42,537 nucleotides of DNA from Candidatus Gemmiger avistercoris (GCA_019116705.1 DXBF01000048.1:1-42537), one strand, 5' to 3'. Counted from the stretch's first letter, positions 1 through 8,043 are shown. Made by a program: numbers and translations. The notes: generated by a model not told the origin, from the letters alone.

Positions 1-866
1 AACTGATTGCATTAGGGGATAACGTAATAGACTATTACCACAATACACAGGAGTGCTTCCCCGGCGGCAATGCGGTAAACGTTGCAGTTCATGCTGCGCG
101 GCTGGGGGCACAGGCCGAGTATCTCGGCTCCCTCGGCGATGACAAGATGGCACATATTGTGGAGAAAGCACTCCGGGAAAATGGCGTGGACATCAGCCAT
201 TGCCCCGTTTTGCAAGGGCGTACCACCAAGGTGTGCAGCTATGATGTGGTCAACGGGGAGCGCAGCTTTATCGAGGTCATCACCGGGGAAAGCTGGACCG
301 GCCCGCTGCAAATCGGTGCGCAGGAGCTGGACGAGCTGAAAACCGCCGATCTGATCGTCAGCAGCTGCAACGCCAAAATGCCCGAACAGATGGCGGCTGT
401 GCAGGCGCTGCCCGCTGTGTTTGCCTATGACTTCGGCGAAAAGGAAAAGTACCGCACCGATGCCTACTATGACGAGGTTTGCCACGGCATAGATCTGGCG
501 ATGCTTTCCTGCAAGCCGATGGACAGGGCTGCTTTTGCGGAATTGTGTGCGCCGCTGCATCGTCGCGGCGTGGTGCATGTGCTGGCTACAATGGGCGCAG
601 CCGGGCAAATGTTGTCCGTACAAGGGAAAATCGTGGAAAAGACTACCCAAATGGTAGAGGCAAGTGATACAATGGGGGCAGGAGATTCTTTCCTCGCTGC
701 CTTCCTCTGCTCGCTGTATACTGCGGGGTGGCAAAAAGCAAAGCCAATGCCGGAGCAGGCGCTTCTGGCAGCACTGGCTGCCGGGCAGCAGGTCTCGGCA
801 CGCAACTGTATGGCACAGGGCGGCTTTGGCTGTAAAGCGGAAATCTCCCAAGACGGCACCGAATAA
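1..866 (+). CDS. frlD: Fructoselysine 6-kinase-like PfkB sugar kinase (5' end outside window)
   Basis: The reading frame is open from base 3 and has no start codon in the window, so the first few residues are missing. The visible N-terminus reads LIALGDNVIDYY, followed by the substrate-binding FPGGNAVNVAVHAARLGA block. The C-terminal PfkB signature DTMGAGDSFLAAF carries the catalytic Asp and the anion hole. This N-terminal pattern is typical of FrlD, which phosphorylates fructoselysine or related Amadori products before a deglycase splits them. The next genes are a GntR/UTRA regulator and a mannose-family PTS EIIA, which fits an Amadori-sugar locus. The deglycase and the rest of the PTS would lie to the left. 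The exact substrate (fructoselysine, glucoselysine or another glycated amine) cannot be told from sequence alone. Confidence 0.82.
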   Translation, partial: LIALGDNVIDYYHNTQECFPGGNAVNVAVHAARLGAQAEYLGSLGDDKMAHIVEKALRENGVDISHCPVLQGRTTKVCSYDVVNGERSFIEVITGESWTGPLQIGAQELDELKTADLIVSSCNAKMPEQMAAVQALPAVFAYDFGEKEKYRTDAYYDEVCHGIDLAMLSCKPMDRAAFAELCAPLHRRGVVHVLATMGAAGQMLSVQGKIVEKTTQMVEASDTMGAGDSFLAAFLCSLYTAGWQKAKPMPEQALLAALAAGQQVSARNCMAQGGFGCKAEISQDGTE

Positions 867-886
867 CAAGAAGGAGATTCCTTATC

Positions 887-1639
887 ATGATCGAACTGAA
901 CGGAATACAGCTTGACAAAACCAGCTCAGTTCCTCTGTACGAGCAGCTGCGTAAGGCATTGCTGGAGGCTATCACCAGCGGAAAACTGTCGGCAGGGACA
1001 AAATTGCCGACAGAGGAGGAGCTGTGCGCCCAGTTCGGCATTTCACGCCCCGTTGCGCGGCAGGCTTACAATATGCTGATCGAAGAAGGCTTTGTGGAAC
1101 GCATGCGGGGCCGCGGCACTTTTGTGCGCAGCCCCGATACCCGTGGCCGCTTCCTGAACAAGCAGCTGAGCTTTGCCGCCGAGATGGGGATTTTGAACCT
1201 GGAACACCGTACCGAGGTGCTGCGTGCAGAGTGGGTAAGCTATACCCCGGAACTGTTTGCACGGCTCAAGCAGGAACGCTGGGACCGCTGCTATCATCTT
1301 GTGCGTATGCGCTATGTCAGCGGAAAGCCCTTTGTTCTCGTGGAAAACTATGTGCCGGAATCTGTGTTTCCCGGTATTGATGCCTACGACTTTGCCCGGC
1401 GCTCGCTGTACGATGTCTTTGAAACCGTCTACCACGAGAGGATCATCAAATCGCGCCGTGTGCTGATGGCGCAGACCGCCAACGCCGAGTTTGCCAACCT
1501 GTTCGGCGTACACCGCGGTTCCCCCGTGCTGTATGTCGAAAACACGGTCATGGATCAAAACGACCGCCCGATCGACCTCAGTAAAGAGTATCTGGACGGT
1601 GTTACCCAGAAATTTGAATTTGAAGTTGTCAACCAATAA
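887..1639 (+). CDS. GntR-family regulator with UTRA sensor domain (FrlR-like)
   Basis: 250 residues. The N-terminal winged helix-turn-helix (about residues 10-80) contains VPLYEQLRKALLEAI, KLPTEEELCAQFGISRPVARQAY and the wing RGRGTFV, all hallmarks of the HutC/FrlR branch of GntR. The rest (about 95-245) fits a UTRA ligand-binding domain, with RMRYVSGKPFVLVENYVP and a C-terminal strand ending in KFEFEVVNQ. An AAGGAG motif lies about 10 bases before the ATG, and the gene starts 20 bases after the kinase stop, so they are probably cotranscribed. By analogy with FrlR it would sense a phosphorylated sugar-amine and control the local operon. The ligand is inferred. Confidence 0.85.
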   Translation: MIELNGIQLDKTSSVPLYEQLRKALLEAITSGKLSAGTKLPTEEELCAQFGISRPVARQAYNMLIEEGFVERMRGRGTFVRSPDTRGRFLNKQLSFAAEMGILNLEHRTEVLRAEWVSYTPELFARLKQERWDRCYHLVRMRYVSGKPFVLVENYVPESVFPGIDAYDFARRSLYDVFETVYHERIIKSRRVLMAQTANAEFANLFGVHRGSPVLYVENTVMDQNDRPIDLSKEYLDGVTQKFEFEVVNQ

Positions 1640-1683
1640 GCCGGGTCTGTGCGCCCGGTCTTGCTAAAGGAGTATAGTTTGCT

Positions 1684-2124
1684 ATGGTAGGTGTAGTTGT
1701 GACCGGGCATGGCGGCTTTGCCGCCGGTATGACTGCCAATGTAAAAATGCTGGCAGGCAGTGATGCGGAAGTAAAGGCCGTGGATTTTGCCGACGGCATG
1801 GATGTGGAAGTGTTTGAAAAGCAGCTGGCAGAGGCAATCGACAGCTATGCAGACTGCGAGGCTGTTCTGGTGCTGGCAGACATTGCCGGCGGTACGCCGT
1901 ACAACCGCGCAGCGGGGCTTTCGATGACCCGCCCCAAGGTGCGTGTGATCTCCGGGCTGAACAGCAGTATGCTGATGGACCTGTGTATGCGCAACATCAC
2001 CGGTGACGAATGTCCCGATGTGGATGCACTGGCTGCCGACATTATGCAGACCGGGCACGAAAACATCGGCAAGTTTGTGCTGGAGGTTCCCGCCCAGCCG
2101 CAGGAGGACGAGGACGGTATCTGA
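1684..2124 (+). CDS. PTS mannose/fructose-family EIIA component
   Basis: 146 residues, the usual size of a stand-alone EIIA of the mannose-sorbose family. The phospho-accepting His lies in VTGHGGFAAGM near the N-terminus, and the DIAGGTPYNRAA turn is characteristic of the fold. The acidic tail is unremarkable. The start is set by AAAGGAG upstream of the ATG. A mannose-family PTS is the known uptake route for glucoselysine/fructoselysine in Salmonella (gfr system), so a lone EIIA beside frlD and a GntR regulator suggests phosphorylating import of an Amadori compound. The EIIB, EIIC and EIID partners are not in the window and presumably lie upstream. Confidence 0.88.
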   Translation: MVGVVVTGHGGFAAGMTANVKMLAGSDAEVKAVDFADGMDVEVFEKQLAEAIDSYADCEAVLVLADIAGGTPYNRAAGLSMTRPKVRVISGLNSSMLMDLCMRNITGDECPDVDALAADIMQTGHENIGKFVLEVPAQPQEDEDGI

Positions 2125-2137
2125 AGGGAGAAACGCC

Positions 2138-3571
2138 ATGAAGCCGATCAAGGCAGTCATCTTTGATATGGACGGCGTGCTGATCGACAGTGAACCGGTC
2201 TACCTGCACCATCAGTATACGCACCTGAAACCGTCCTACCCGTGGATCTCCCTGGAAAGCATGTACCCGTTGGTGGGCATTTCCGGGCAGGAATATATGC
2301 CCTTTATGGCAAAACTTTGTCGTCGCACCGACGATGCCGCGTTCCGGCAGGAAATGGACGCCATGAACGCCGGCTGCCGGGTGTATTACCCGGACATTCT
2401 GCGCAAGGAGGTTCGCCCGCTGCTGCATGAATTAAAGCAGATGGGGCTTCAGGTAGCCCTTGCAAGCAGCAGCAGCCGGGAATGCATTGAGCAGGTCCTG
2501 ACACAATGCGAGATTCGGGAACTGTTTGACTGCATCGTCAGCGGGCGCGAATTTACCCGCAGCAAGCCGGACCCGGAAATTTACCGTTTCACCATGGACA
2601 GGCTGGGGCGCAAGCCGGAGGAATGCCTGATCGTGGAGGACTCCACCTACGGTGTGCAGGCAGGTACGGCGGCGGGCGGCGTTGTGGCTGCCCTGCGGGA
2701 CGAAAGATTCCCGTTTGACCAGCGGGCGGCGCAGCTGCATATCGACAGCCTTGCCGAGCTGCCTGCGCTGGCGGCGTGCGGCGGAAAAAGGATACGCGCA
2801 GCCTTCTTTGATGTGGACGGCACCCTGATTACCGTGGGCGGGCATCGGATGCCGCCCAGTGTAGCCCCTGCGTTGCAGGCTTTACAGCGCAGCGGTGTGC
2901 AGGTGTTTCTGTGTACCGGCCGCCATGCGCTGGAAATCGAGGAAGAAAATATGCTGCCCGGAATCGCGGTTGACGGTGCTGTTTATATGAACGGTCAGCT
3001 CTGCGAGCTGCAGGGGCAGATCGTGCGGGAAACGCCCATTCCTGCCGGGGACCTGTCGGCATTGAAGCGGTTTTTACAAAAAAAGAACTGCAGCTGCATT
3101 TTTCTTGAAAAAGACAGGATGTACGCCAACTGCGTGAACTCCCGCATGGAGGTCGAGCAGGCAAAAATCGGCACCGCCGTACCGGCTGTGCGTGACATCT
3201 CCGATTTGGAAAACCGCCGCATATATCAGGTCATCCCCTTCGTGAACGAGGAGGAGGAAGAAGAACTGCTGCGGCAGATGCCCCATTGCCGGACAAAGCG
3301 CTGGGGAGATGCCGTGGTGGATCTGATGAGCCGATCCGGCGGCAAGGAAAACGGTATCCGTGCCCTGTGTGCCGCAATCGGTATCACCACGGAGGAAACC
3401 ATTGCCTTTGGAGATGCCGACAACGATTTGGAAATGCTGCAGCTGGCCGGTATCGGTGTGGCTATGGGCAATGCTCTGCCGCAGGTGCGCGCCTGTGCCG
3501 ATATGGTCACAGACGCCGTGGAAAATGATGGCATCGCCCATGCACTTCAAAAATTAAAACTGATTGAGTAA
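2138..3571 (+). CDS. Two-domain HAD phosphatase: beta-PGM-like domain fused to Cof-type domain
   Basis: 477 residues, about twice a normal HAD protein. Domain 1 (about 1-215) is a class IA, beta-phosphoglucomutase-like HAD: motif I DMDGVLIDSEP from Asp10, motif II LASSSS, motif III Lys in SKPDPEIY and motif IV VEDSTYGVQAG. Domain 2 (about 220-475) is a complete class IIB, Cof-type HAD: motif I DVDGTLI from Asp225, motif II CTGR and motif IV GDADND at about 426. All catalytic motifs are intact in both halves. The ATG at 2138 follows GGGAG and lies 13 bases after the EIIA stop, so it is translated with the PTS gene. It probably dephosphorylates or isomerises sugar phosphates from the same pathway. 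The substrates are unknown. Confidence 0.85.
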   Translation: MKPIKAVIFDMDGVLIDSEPVYLHHQYTHLKPSYPWISLESMYPLVGISGQEYMPFMAKLCRRTDDAAFRQEMDAMNAGCRVYYPDILRKEVRPLLHELKQMGLQVALASSSSRECIEQVLTQCEIRELFDCIVSGREFTRSKPDPEIYRFTMDRLGRKPEECLIVEDSTYGVQAGTAAGGVVAALRDERFPFDQRAAQLHIDSLAELPALAACGGKRIRAAFFDVDGTLITVGGHRMPPSVAPALQALQRSGVQVFLCTGRHALEIEEENMLPGIAVDGAVYMNGQLCELQGQIVRETPIPAGDLSALKRFLQKKNCSCIFLEKDRMYANCVNSRMEVEQAKIGTAVPAVRDISDLENRRIYQVIPFVNEEEEEELLRQMPHCRTKRWGDAVVDLMSRSGGKENGIRALCAAIGITTEETIAFGDADNDLEMLQLAGIGVAMGNALPQVRACADMVTDAVENDGIAHALQKLKLIE

Positions 3572-3578
3572 CCACACA

Positions 3579-3613
3579 ACGAGGAGCATTTTCCCACAAG
3601 GGAGGCTCCTCGT
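3579..3613 (+). other. Intercistronic hairpin between HAD fusion and YitT genes
   Basis: A 9-base inverted repeat (ACGAGGAGC at 3579-3587, GCTCCTCGT at 3605-3613) encloses a smaller TTCCC/GGGA stem. No U-run follows, so it is not a convincing terminator. It may stabilise or process the operon mRNA, or weakly attenuate the downstream gene. Confidence 0.45.
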
Positions 3614-3635
3614 GTTCCAAAAGGGGCAGTGTTCT

Positions 3636-4511
3636 ATGATGAAAGAAAAAACGCAGACCCTGGTAACGGATCAGCTGTATAACTTGGTTGCAGGGTTTCT
3701 GTACGCCCTGAGCATCTGTTATTTTGCCAAGGGCGCGGACTTTGCACCCGGCGGGCTGTCGGGTCTTGCCTTGCTGGGCAACTATCTGTGGGGGTTCCCC
3801 ATCGGCATCACAACGCTGGTGCTGAATGTGCCCCTGGTTCTGCTTGGCTTCCGCTTTGTGGGACGCGCCTTTCTGGGGAAAACCGTCATCAGTATGCTGT
3901 GGTGTACCTTTTTTCAGGATGTTGTCTTTGCAGACCAGCCCGGTTACGGCGGCGATCCGTTGCTGGCGGCCCTGTTTGCGGGTATCACATGGGGCGGCGC
4001 GTTGGCGCTTTTGTATATGCGGGGATCGTCCAGCGGCGGCACCGATTTCTTGACGATGTCGATCAAAGTGCTGCGCCCGCATCTGTCGGTCGGTGTTGTG
4101 ACCGGTGCGATAGACCTTGTGGTCATCCTGTTAGGTTGGCCTGTGTTTGGCTCTGTCGATGCCGTTTTGTACGGTCTTGTCACAACGGCGGTTACCTCGC
4201 TGGTTATCGACAAAATTATGTACGGCAGCAATGCCGGCAAAATGCTGACGATCATCACTACCAAGGGGCAGGAAATTGCGGACGAAATTTCCCGCCAATG
4301 TGAGCGCGGCTCAACGATGGTCAAAGCGGTGGGCACATACACCGGTACGGAACGGCAGATGCTGCTCTGCGTCTGTGCCAGACCGCAGGTGTACCGCATC
4401 CGGATGGCGGCTTACCGCATTGACCCCGGCTGTATGGTCATGGTGACAGAAACCGGCGAGGTTTACGGCGAGGGCTTCGTTGACCCCGGTAAAACAGCAT
4501 CGTTTTTGTAA
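3636..4511 (+). CDS. YitT-family membrane protein (DUF161/DUF2179)
   Basis: 291 residues from the ATG at 3636, chosen because AAGGGGCAG lies 8 bases upstream. The first about 200 residues hold five to six hydrophobic spans with the family's GGLSGLALL and GSSSGGTDFLTM motifs. The C-terminal about 80 residues are the soluble DUF2179 domain (MLTIITTKGQEIADEI through a final EVYGEGF). YitT proteins are widespread in Firmicutes and their function is poorly known. The gene is 64 bases after the HAD fusion, in the same direction, and may be part of the operon. Nothing ties it directly to sugar use. Confidence 0.85.
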   Translation: MMKEKTQTLVTDQLYNLVAGFLYALSICYFAKGADFAPGGLSGLALLGNYLWGFPIGITTLVLNVPLVLLGFRFVGRAFLGKTVISMLWCTFFQDVVFADQPGYGGDPLLAALFAGITWGGALALLYMRGSSSGGTDFLTMSIKVLRPHLSVGVVTGAIDLVVILLGWPVFGSVDAVLYGLVTTAVTSLVIDKIMYGSNAGKMLTIITTKGQEIADEISRQCERGSTMVKAVGTYTGTERQMLLCVCARPQVYRIRMAAYRIDPGCMVMVTETGEVYGEGFVDPGKTASFL

Positions 4512-4550
4512 AGGCTGCTGCCGCACACGAAAAGAAAGGAAGGCTTTGTT

Positions 4551-5231
4551 ATGAATCCTATTACGCCTGCCGAATTGGCAGCTTATTTTGACCATACCCA
4601 GCTGCGCGCCTATGCGCAGCGCGGGGATTTTGAAAAGCTCTGTGCAGAGGCTCGCGAGTACGGCTTCGCCATGGTGGCGATCAATCCGGCTCCCGTTTCC
4701 CTGTGCAAGGATCTGTTGGCGGGAACATCGGTCCATGTGGGCGCGGCGGTTGGTTTCCCCCTGGGGCAGAGTACGCCCCAGGTCAAGAAATACGAAACCG
4801 TAGATGCGATCGCCAATGGCGCGGATGAGATCGATTATGTTATCAATATTACGCAGCTGAAAGAGAAAAACTACGATTTCATTGAGCATGAGATGGCCGG
4901 CATTGTAGAAGAATGTCGCGGTGCAGGGGTGATTTCGAAGGTGATTTTTGAGAACTGCTACCTGACCGAGGAGGAAAAGCGCGCACTGTGTTCCATCGCG
5001 CGGGAGGTCCGCCCGGATTTCATAAAGACGTCCACGGGCTTTGGCACCGGCGGCGCAACCTTTGAGGATGTGGCACTGATGAAAAAATGCGTCGGCGACG
5101 AGGTAAAGATCAAGGCGGCCGGCGGCATCCGCACTTTGGATACCGCTTTGCGCATGATCGAGCTGGGGGTATCCCGCATCGGCTCCACAGCCAGCGTAAG
5201 CATTGTAGAAGAACTGAAACACAGGCTATAA
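4551..5231 (+). CDS. deoC: Deoxyribose-phosphate aldolase
   Basis: 226 residues, normal for DeoC, the class I aldolase that splits 2-deoxyribose-5-phosphate into acetaldehyde and glyceraldehyde-3-phosphate. Seen in the sequence: FDHTQL near the N-terminus, the Asp region GADEIDYVINI, FENCYLT, the Schiff-base Lys159 in DFIKTSTGF, and the second conserved Lys in VKIKAAGGIRT. AAAGGAAGG precedes the ATG. It is the last gene of the plus-strand run and is followed by a strong hairpin terminator. In this setting it might act on a deoxy-sugar phosphate of the local pathway rather than in nucleoside salvage, because no deo genes are adjacent; that is inference. Confidence 0.93.
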   Translation: MNPITPAELAAYFDHTQLRAYAQRGDFEKLCAEAREYGFAMVAINPAPVSLCKDLLAGTSVHVGAAVGFPLGQSTPQVKKYETVDAIANGADEIDYVINITQLKEKNYDFIEHEMAGIVEECRGAGVISKVIFENCYLTEEEKRALCSIAREVRPDFIKTSTGFGTGGATFEDVALMKKCVGDEVKIKAAGGIRTLDTALRMIELGVSRIGSTASVSIVEELKHRL

Positions 5232-5276
5232 AAAGCGCCGAGGATGCCCGGAACGGTCTGAACTGCAGAAAGCAAA

Positions 5277-5317
5277 TAAGCACCACTAAGTTTAACTTGG
5301 TGGTGCTTATTGTTTTA
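5277..5317. terminator. Bidirectional terminator between deoC and the XRE repressor gene
   Basis: A 14-base-pair stem with one G-U pair (5277-5290 with 5296-5309) and a 5-base loop lies between the converging deoC and XRE genes. TTGTTTT follows on the plus strand. It separates the catabolic run from the integration module. Confidence 0.85.
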
Positions 5318-6070
5318 TTGACTTTCTTTTTTGGCTTTATAACATTCTGTAATATAATCCAGCAGCGCCATATTTTTCAGGCGATAGGTGGCTTCCTCTA
5401 TAGAGCCTGCAGTATCTTCCAGATACAACCAGCTTTCACCTTCAGGTATAGAACTTTCGTCCATACGTCCGTCCAAAATTTCTTTCCATAGCTCACGTTT
5501 TTCTTTAATTTCTGCGCCCATTTCTCTAGGAACCGCATAACGGCTGCATAGAAAGCGTTCTGCTGTCAAATTAACACCATCATCCCAAGTGATTTTGTCC
5601 AGCAGTTGCTTAACTGTATGGAGCGTATCTGTTGCGGTTTTCGAAAATTCATTTTTGGGGAATTTCAAGCTGACGCTTCCGTCAACCTCGACGATTTCCA
5701 TACTGCCAAATTGCAGCTGCATATTCAGCAGCAACGTGGCAATTCCCTCTGGGGTGCAGGTGTCGATAGGAAACAACATTTGCATCGGAACATCTAACGT
5801 TTGTGCGATTTTTTTCAAATTCTCCTGCCGGGGCATTTTCAGACCATATTCATAATGCCGCCACAGGGTCGCATTGATTCCTGTTTTTTCTGCGGCTTCC
5901 TCCTGCGTCATTTCTCGGTAAAGGCGCAACCGTTTGATACGGTTGCCCAAAATCTTCTTCTGTTCTTGAAAACGGATCGGTGTCTTATCTGCAGAGTGAG
6001 AGTAGTTTCCGAATTCATCACGCATCAACGTAAAATCTCTATCACTCACAGTTGTCCAACGCATTGACAT
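5315..6070 (-). CDS. XRE-family repressor of the integration module
   Basis: 251 residues. A helix-turn-helix of the Cro/C1 type lies at about residues 38-95 (ILGNRIKRLRLYREMTQEEA, GINATLWRHYEYGLKMP, LKKIAQTLDVPM). The remaining about 150 residues match no domain I recognise. The ATG at 6070 follows GGAGGG by 7 bases. The gene diverges from the excisionase/integrase pair, and its promoter region holds the same operator motif found twice upstream of the excisionase gene. That is the layout of a repressor controlling both itself and the recombination genes. Its base composition is clearly more AT-rich than the genes to the right. Confidence 0.85.
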   Translation of the reverse strand: MSMRWTTVSDRDFTLMRDEFGNYSHSADKTPIRFQEQKKILGNRIKRLRLYREMTQEEAAEKTGINATLWRHYEYGLKMPRQENLKKIAQTLDVPMQMLFPIDTCTPEGIATLLLNMQLQFGSMEIVEVDGSVSLKFPKNEFSKTATDTLHTVKQLLDKITWDDGVNLTAERFLCSRYAVPREMGAEIKEKRELWKEILDGRMDESSIPEGESWLYLEDTAGSIEEATYRLKNMALLDYITECYKAKKESQ

Positions 6071-6094
6071 ACCTTTACCCTCCGCCTCGGTTCT

Positions 6095-6144
6095 GTACTT
6101 TTAAGGAACAACCTCATTATAACAAACTTTTGCTATCTATACAA
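6095..6144 (-). promoter_or_regulatory. Promoter and operator of the XRE repressor gene
   Basis: On the minus strand, TTGTAT (6139-6144) is followed after 17 bases by TATAAT (6116-6121). Just downstream lies CCTTAAAAGTAC (6095-6106), which shares CTTAAAAGTAC with the two sites upstream of the excisionase gene. A repressor bound here would block its own transcription start. Confidence 0.75.
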
Positions 6145-6192
6145 GAGCGAGAATTTTCTTGTGTTTTCCTTAAAATATTTTTGTAAAAACGA

Positions 6193-6251
6193 TTGACAGT
6201 AACTTAAAAGTACTATATAATTCAGATGTAGCATATGTAACTTAAAAGTAC
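6193..6251 (+). promoter_or_regulatory. Consensus promoter with two operators ahead of excisionase/integrase genes
   Basis: TTGACA (6193-6198), exactly 17 bases, then TATAAT (6216-6221): a perfect sigma-A promoter. The motif GTAACTTAAAAGTAC fills the spacer (6199-6213) and occurs again, identical, at 6237-6251, 38 bases further on. A perfect promoter covered by operators fits tight repression that is relieved on induction of the element. Confidence 0.85.
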
Positions 6252-6336
6252 ATTTGCATAGCGTCTTGATAATCCAATATGCCAAAACTTCCGAAACAGC
6301 TTTCGCATCTGTAAAACGCGAGAAAGGACCTCTTTT

Positions 6337-6552
6337 ATGAACCGTATCCGTACCATTCAAGGCGCAGCCGATGAACTGCGCAAACGTGATCCCGGCTGTG
6401 CCATCAGCGCACACAACATCCGTCAGCTGGTGCTGCACAAGGAAATCCCCAGCCGTAAAGCCGGGTCAAAGTATCTGGTGGCGTTGGACGATGTAGAACG
6501 CTATTTCGGACTTACCATCGACGAAAACAAACCGAACCATGGCATCGGTTGA
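6337..6552 (+). CDS. Excisionase-like small DNA-binding protein
   Basis: 71 residues beginning MNRIRTIQGAADELRKRDPG, followed by ISAHNIRQLVLHKEIPSRKAG and VALDDVERYFG. This is the winged-helix layout of helix-turn-helix 17/excisionase-type proteins, which bend DNA at attachment sites and steer integrase towards excision. GAAAGGA lies upstream of the ATG. The gene overlaps the integrase start by 14 bases, so the two are translationally coupled. A role as excisionase follows from the neighbour and size; a role as a regulator cannot be excluded. Confidence 0.75.
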   Translation: MNRIRTIQGAADELRKRDPGCAISAHNIRQLVLHKEIPSRKAGSKYLVALDDVERYFGLTIDENKPNHGIG

Positions 6553-7780
6553 GAAACGCTACAATAAGGCTGGAACCCTTATTTCTTTTCGTATCCACGT
6601 TTTTCACGGGAGGGATGAATTCGGCAAGCAACTCCCGCCTTTTATCAAAACGGTCCGTGTTCCGCCCGAATTGAACGCGCGGCAGATCGAAACGCTGATC
6701 CAGCGCGAAACCGTCCATTTTGAGGAAGAGTGCGAGCTTATCACAGCCCGTGAAAAAGAAGAAGCGGCAAAAGCCGCCGAACCGAAATGCATCTCGTTCG
6801 AGGATTTTGCCGTTAAGGTTATGGAAATTAAGGAACGCACCGGCAAGGAGAAAAGCACCCTCGCACGATATCAGGATATGCTGGATTCCCGCATCAATCC
6901 GTACTTAGGCAAGACGCCCGTGGACGAAATCACCGGCGATATGCTGGACGATTTCTACACCATGCTGCTCAAGCCGGGGCAGAACAAGAAAACCGGCGGC
7001 GGACTTTCCCGCAAAACAGTGTTGGAACATCACCATGTTATCTCCACCATTATGGAACACGCCATCCGCAAGCATCTGATTGCGTTCAACCCCTGCCGTG
7101 ATGCCACGCCGCCTGTGGCAGACCCGCCGATGCCGAACTACTACCAGCCCGCCGACTTGGCGCTGATCCGTCAGGCGCTGGAGAACGAGAGCGTCAAGTG
7201 GTACACGTTGATCCACGTGCTGATGCTCTACGGCATCCGGCGCGGGGAGTGCGCCGGCATTAAGCTAAGTGCCGTAGACCTGAGGGGCAAGACCATCACC
7301 ATCTGTTCCTGCGTCATGTACGACCCCAAGAACGGTGTGTACGAGAAGCCTTACCCCAAAAAGCGCAAGCCGCGCCAGCTGCCGATTACCCCGCAGATGG
7401 ACGAAATCCTGCGCCGCTACCTAAAATGGCGCGGCGAACAGCCGGAATGGTACGGGGATCTCTGGCAGGAAAGCGGCTACTTGTTTACCAATGAGTACGG
7501 GGGACCTATGAATCCGGACAACATTACACAGTATCTGAACCGTATGGGGGACAGGCTGCAAAAGGAAAACCCGAATTTTCCCCACCTGAACCCCCACGCC
7601 TTCCGCCATGCGGTGGCATCCATCCTTGTGGCGAACGGTACTGACATTGTGACGACAGCTGCCTTTATCGGTGACAAACCCGCCACCGTTTCCGAGCGCT
7701 ATGCCCACATCATCGACTCCGCCAAAATCAGGGCGGGGGACACCCTGAGCAGCGTGATTTTCGGAGATGGTAACAAATGA
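6539..7780 (+). CDS. int: Tyrosine recombinase/integrase of an integrative element
   Basis: 413 residues. The N-terminal part (about 1-65) resembles an arm-binding domain, and about 80-190 is the SAM-like core-binding domain (ISFEDFAVKVMEIK to TIMEHAIRKHL). The catalytic domain follows. Visible active-site residues are Arg234 in YGIRRGE, His353 and Arg356 in HAFRH, and the nucleophile Tyr388 in SERYAHI. The usual LGH box is IGDK here, so the second His is not conserved. The gene is transcribed with the excisionase and ends 85 bases from the 3' end of a tRNA gene, the standard position for an element that integrates into a tRNA. Confidence 0.93.
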   Translation: MASVEKRYNKAGTLISFRIHVFHGRDEFGKQLPPFIKTVRVPPELNARQIETLIQRETVHFEEECELITAREKEEAAKAAEPKCISFEDFAVKVMEIKERTGKEKSTLARYQDMLDSRINPYLGKTPVDEITGDMLDDFYTMLLKPGQNKKTGGGLSRKTVLEHHHVISTIMEHAIRKHLIAFNPCRDATPPVADPPMPNYYQPADLALIRQALENESVKWYTLIHVLMLYGIRRGECAGIKLSAVDLRGKTITICSCVMYDPKNGVYEKPYPKKRKPRQLPITPQMDEILRRYLKWRGEQPEWYGDLWQESGYLFTNEYGGPMNPDNITQYLNRMGDRLQKENPNFPHLNPHAFRHAVASILVANGTDIVTTAAFIGDKPATVSERYAHIIDSAKIRAGDTLSSVIFGDGNK

Positions 7781-7802
7781 GTTACCACTTTGTTACCACT
7801 TT
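7769..7802 (+). repeat. Tandem 11-base repeats just after the integrase stop (candidate arm sites)
   Basis: GTTACCACTTT occurs twice head to tail (7781-7791, 7792-7802). GGTAAC at 7769-7774, within the last codons of int, is the reverse complement of GTTACC. Short direct repeats next to an attachment site are typical binding sites for the integrase N-terminal domain. That role is inferred from position. Confidence 0.5.
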
Positions 7803-7827
7803 TCTTTTTTTGCGGCCTGCAAAAGAA

Positions 7828-7862
7828 AAAGAACGGTAAAACTTGACGTCTTACCGTTCTTT
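7828..7862. terminator. Hairpin terminator between int and tRNA-fMet
   Basis: A perfect 12-base-pair stem (7828-7839 with 7851-7862) with an 11-base loop. Read on the minus strand it follows the tRNA 3' end and is trailed by TTTTTCTTTT, so it should end the tRNA transcript. On the plus strand it may also stop int transcription. Confidence 0.8.
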
Positions 7863-7864
7863 GT

Positions 7865-7940
<76 letters not shown>

Positions 7941-8043
7941 ATATATTGGCGCCCGCTTTCGGGTGCCAATATATAATACCACAATGCAGGGCGCTTGTCA
8001 AGCAGTTTTGCGAAAAAAACCGGGTGCGGGCGGGGCTGCCCGC

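Noticed and set aside
6133-6438. 101-codon minus-strand frame between the repressor and excisionase genes
   Set aside because: It covers both divergent promoters and operators and has no recognisable domain.
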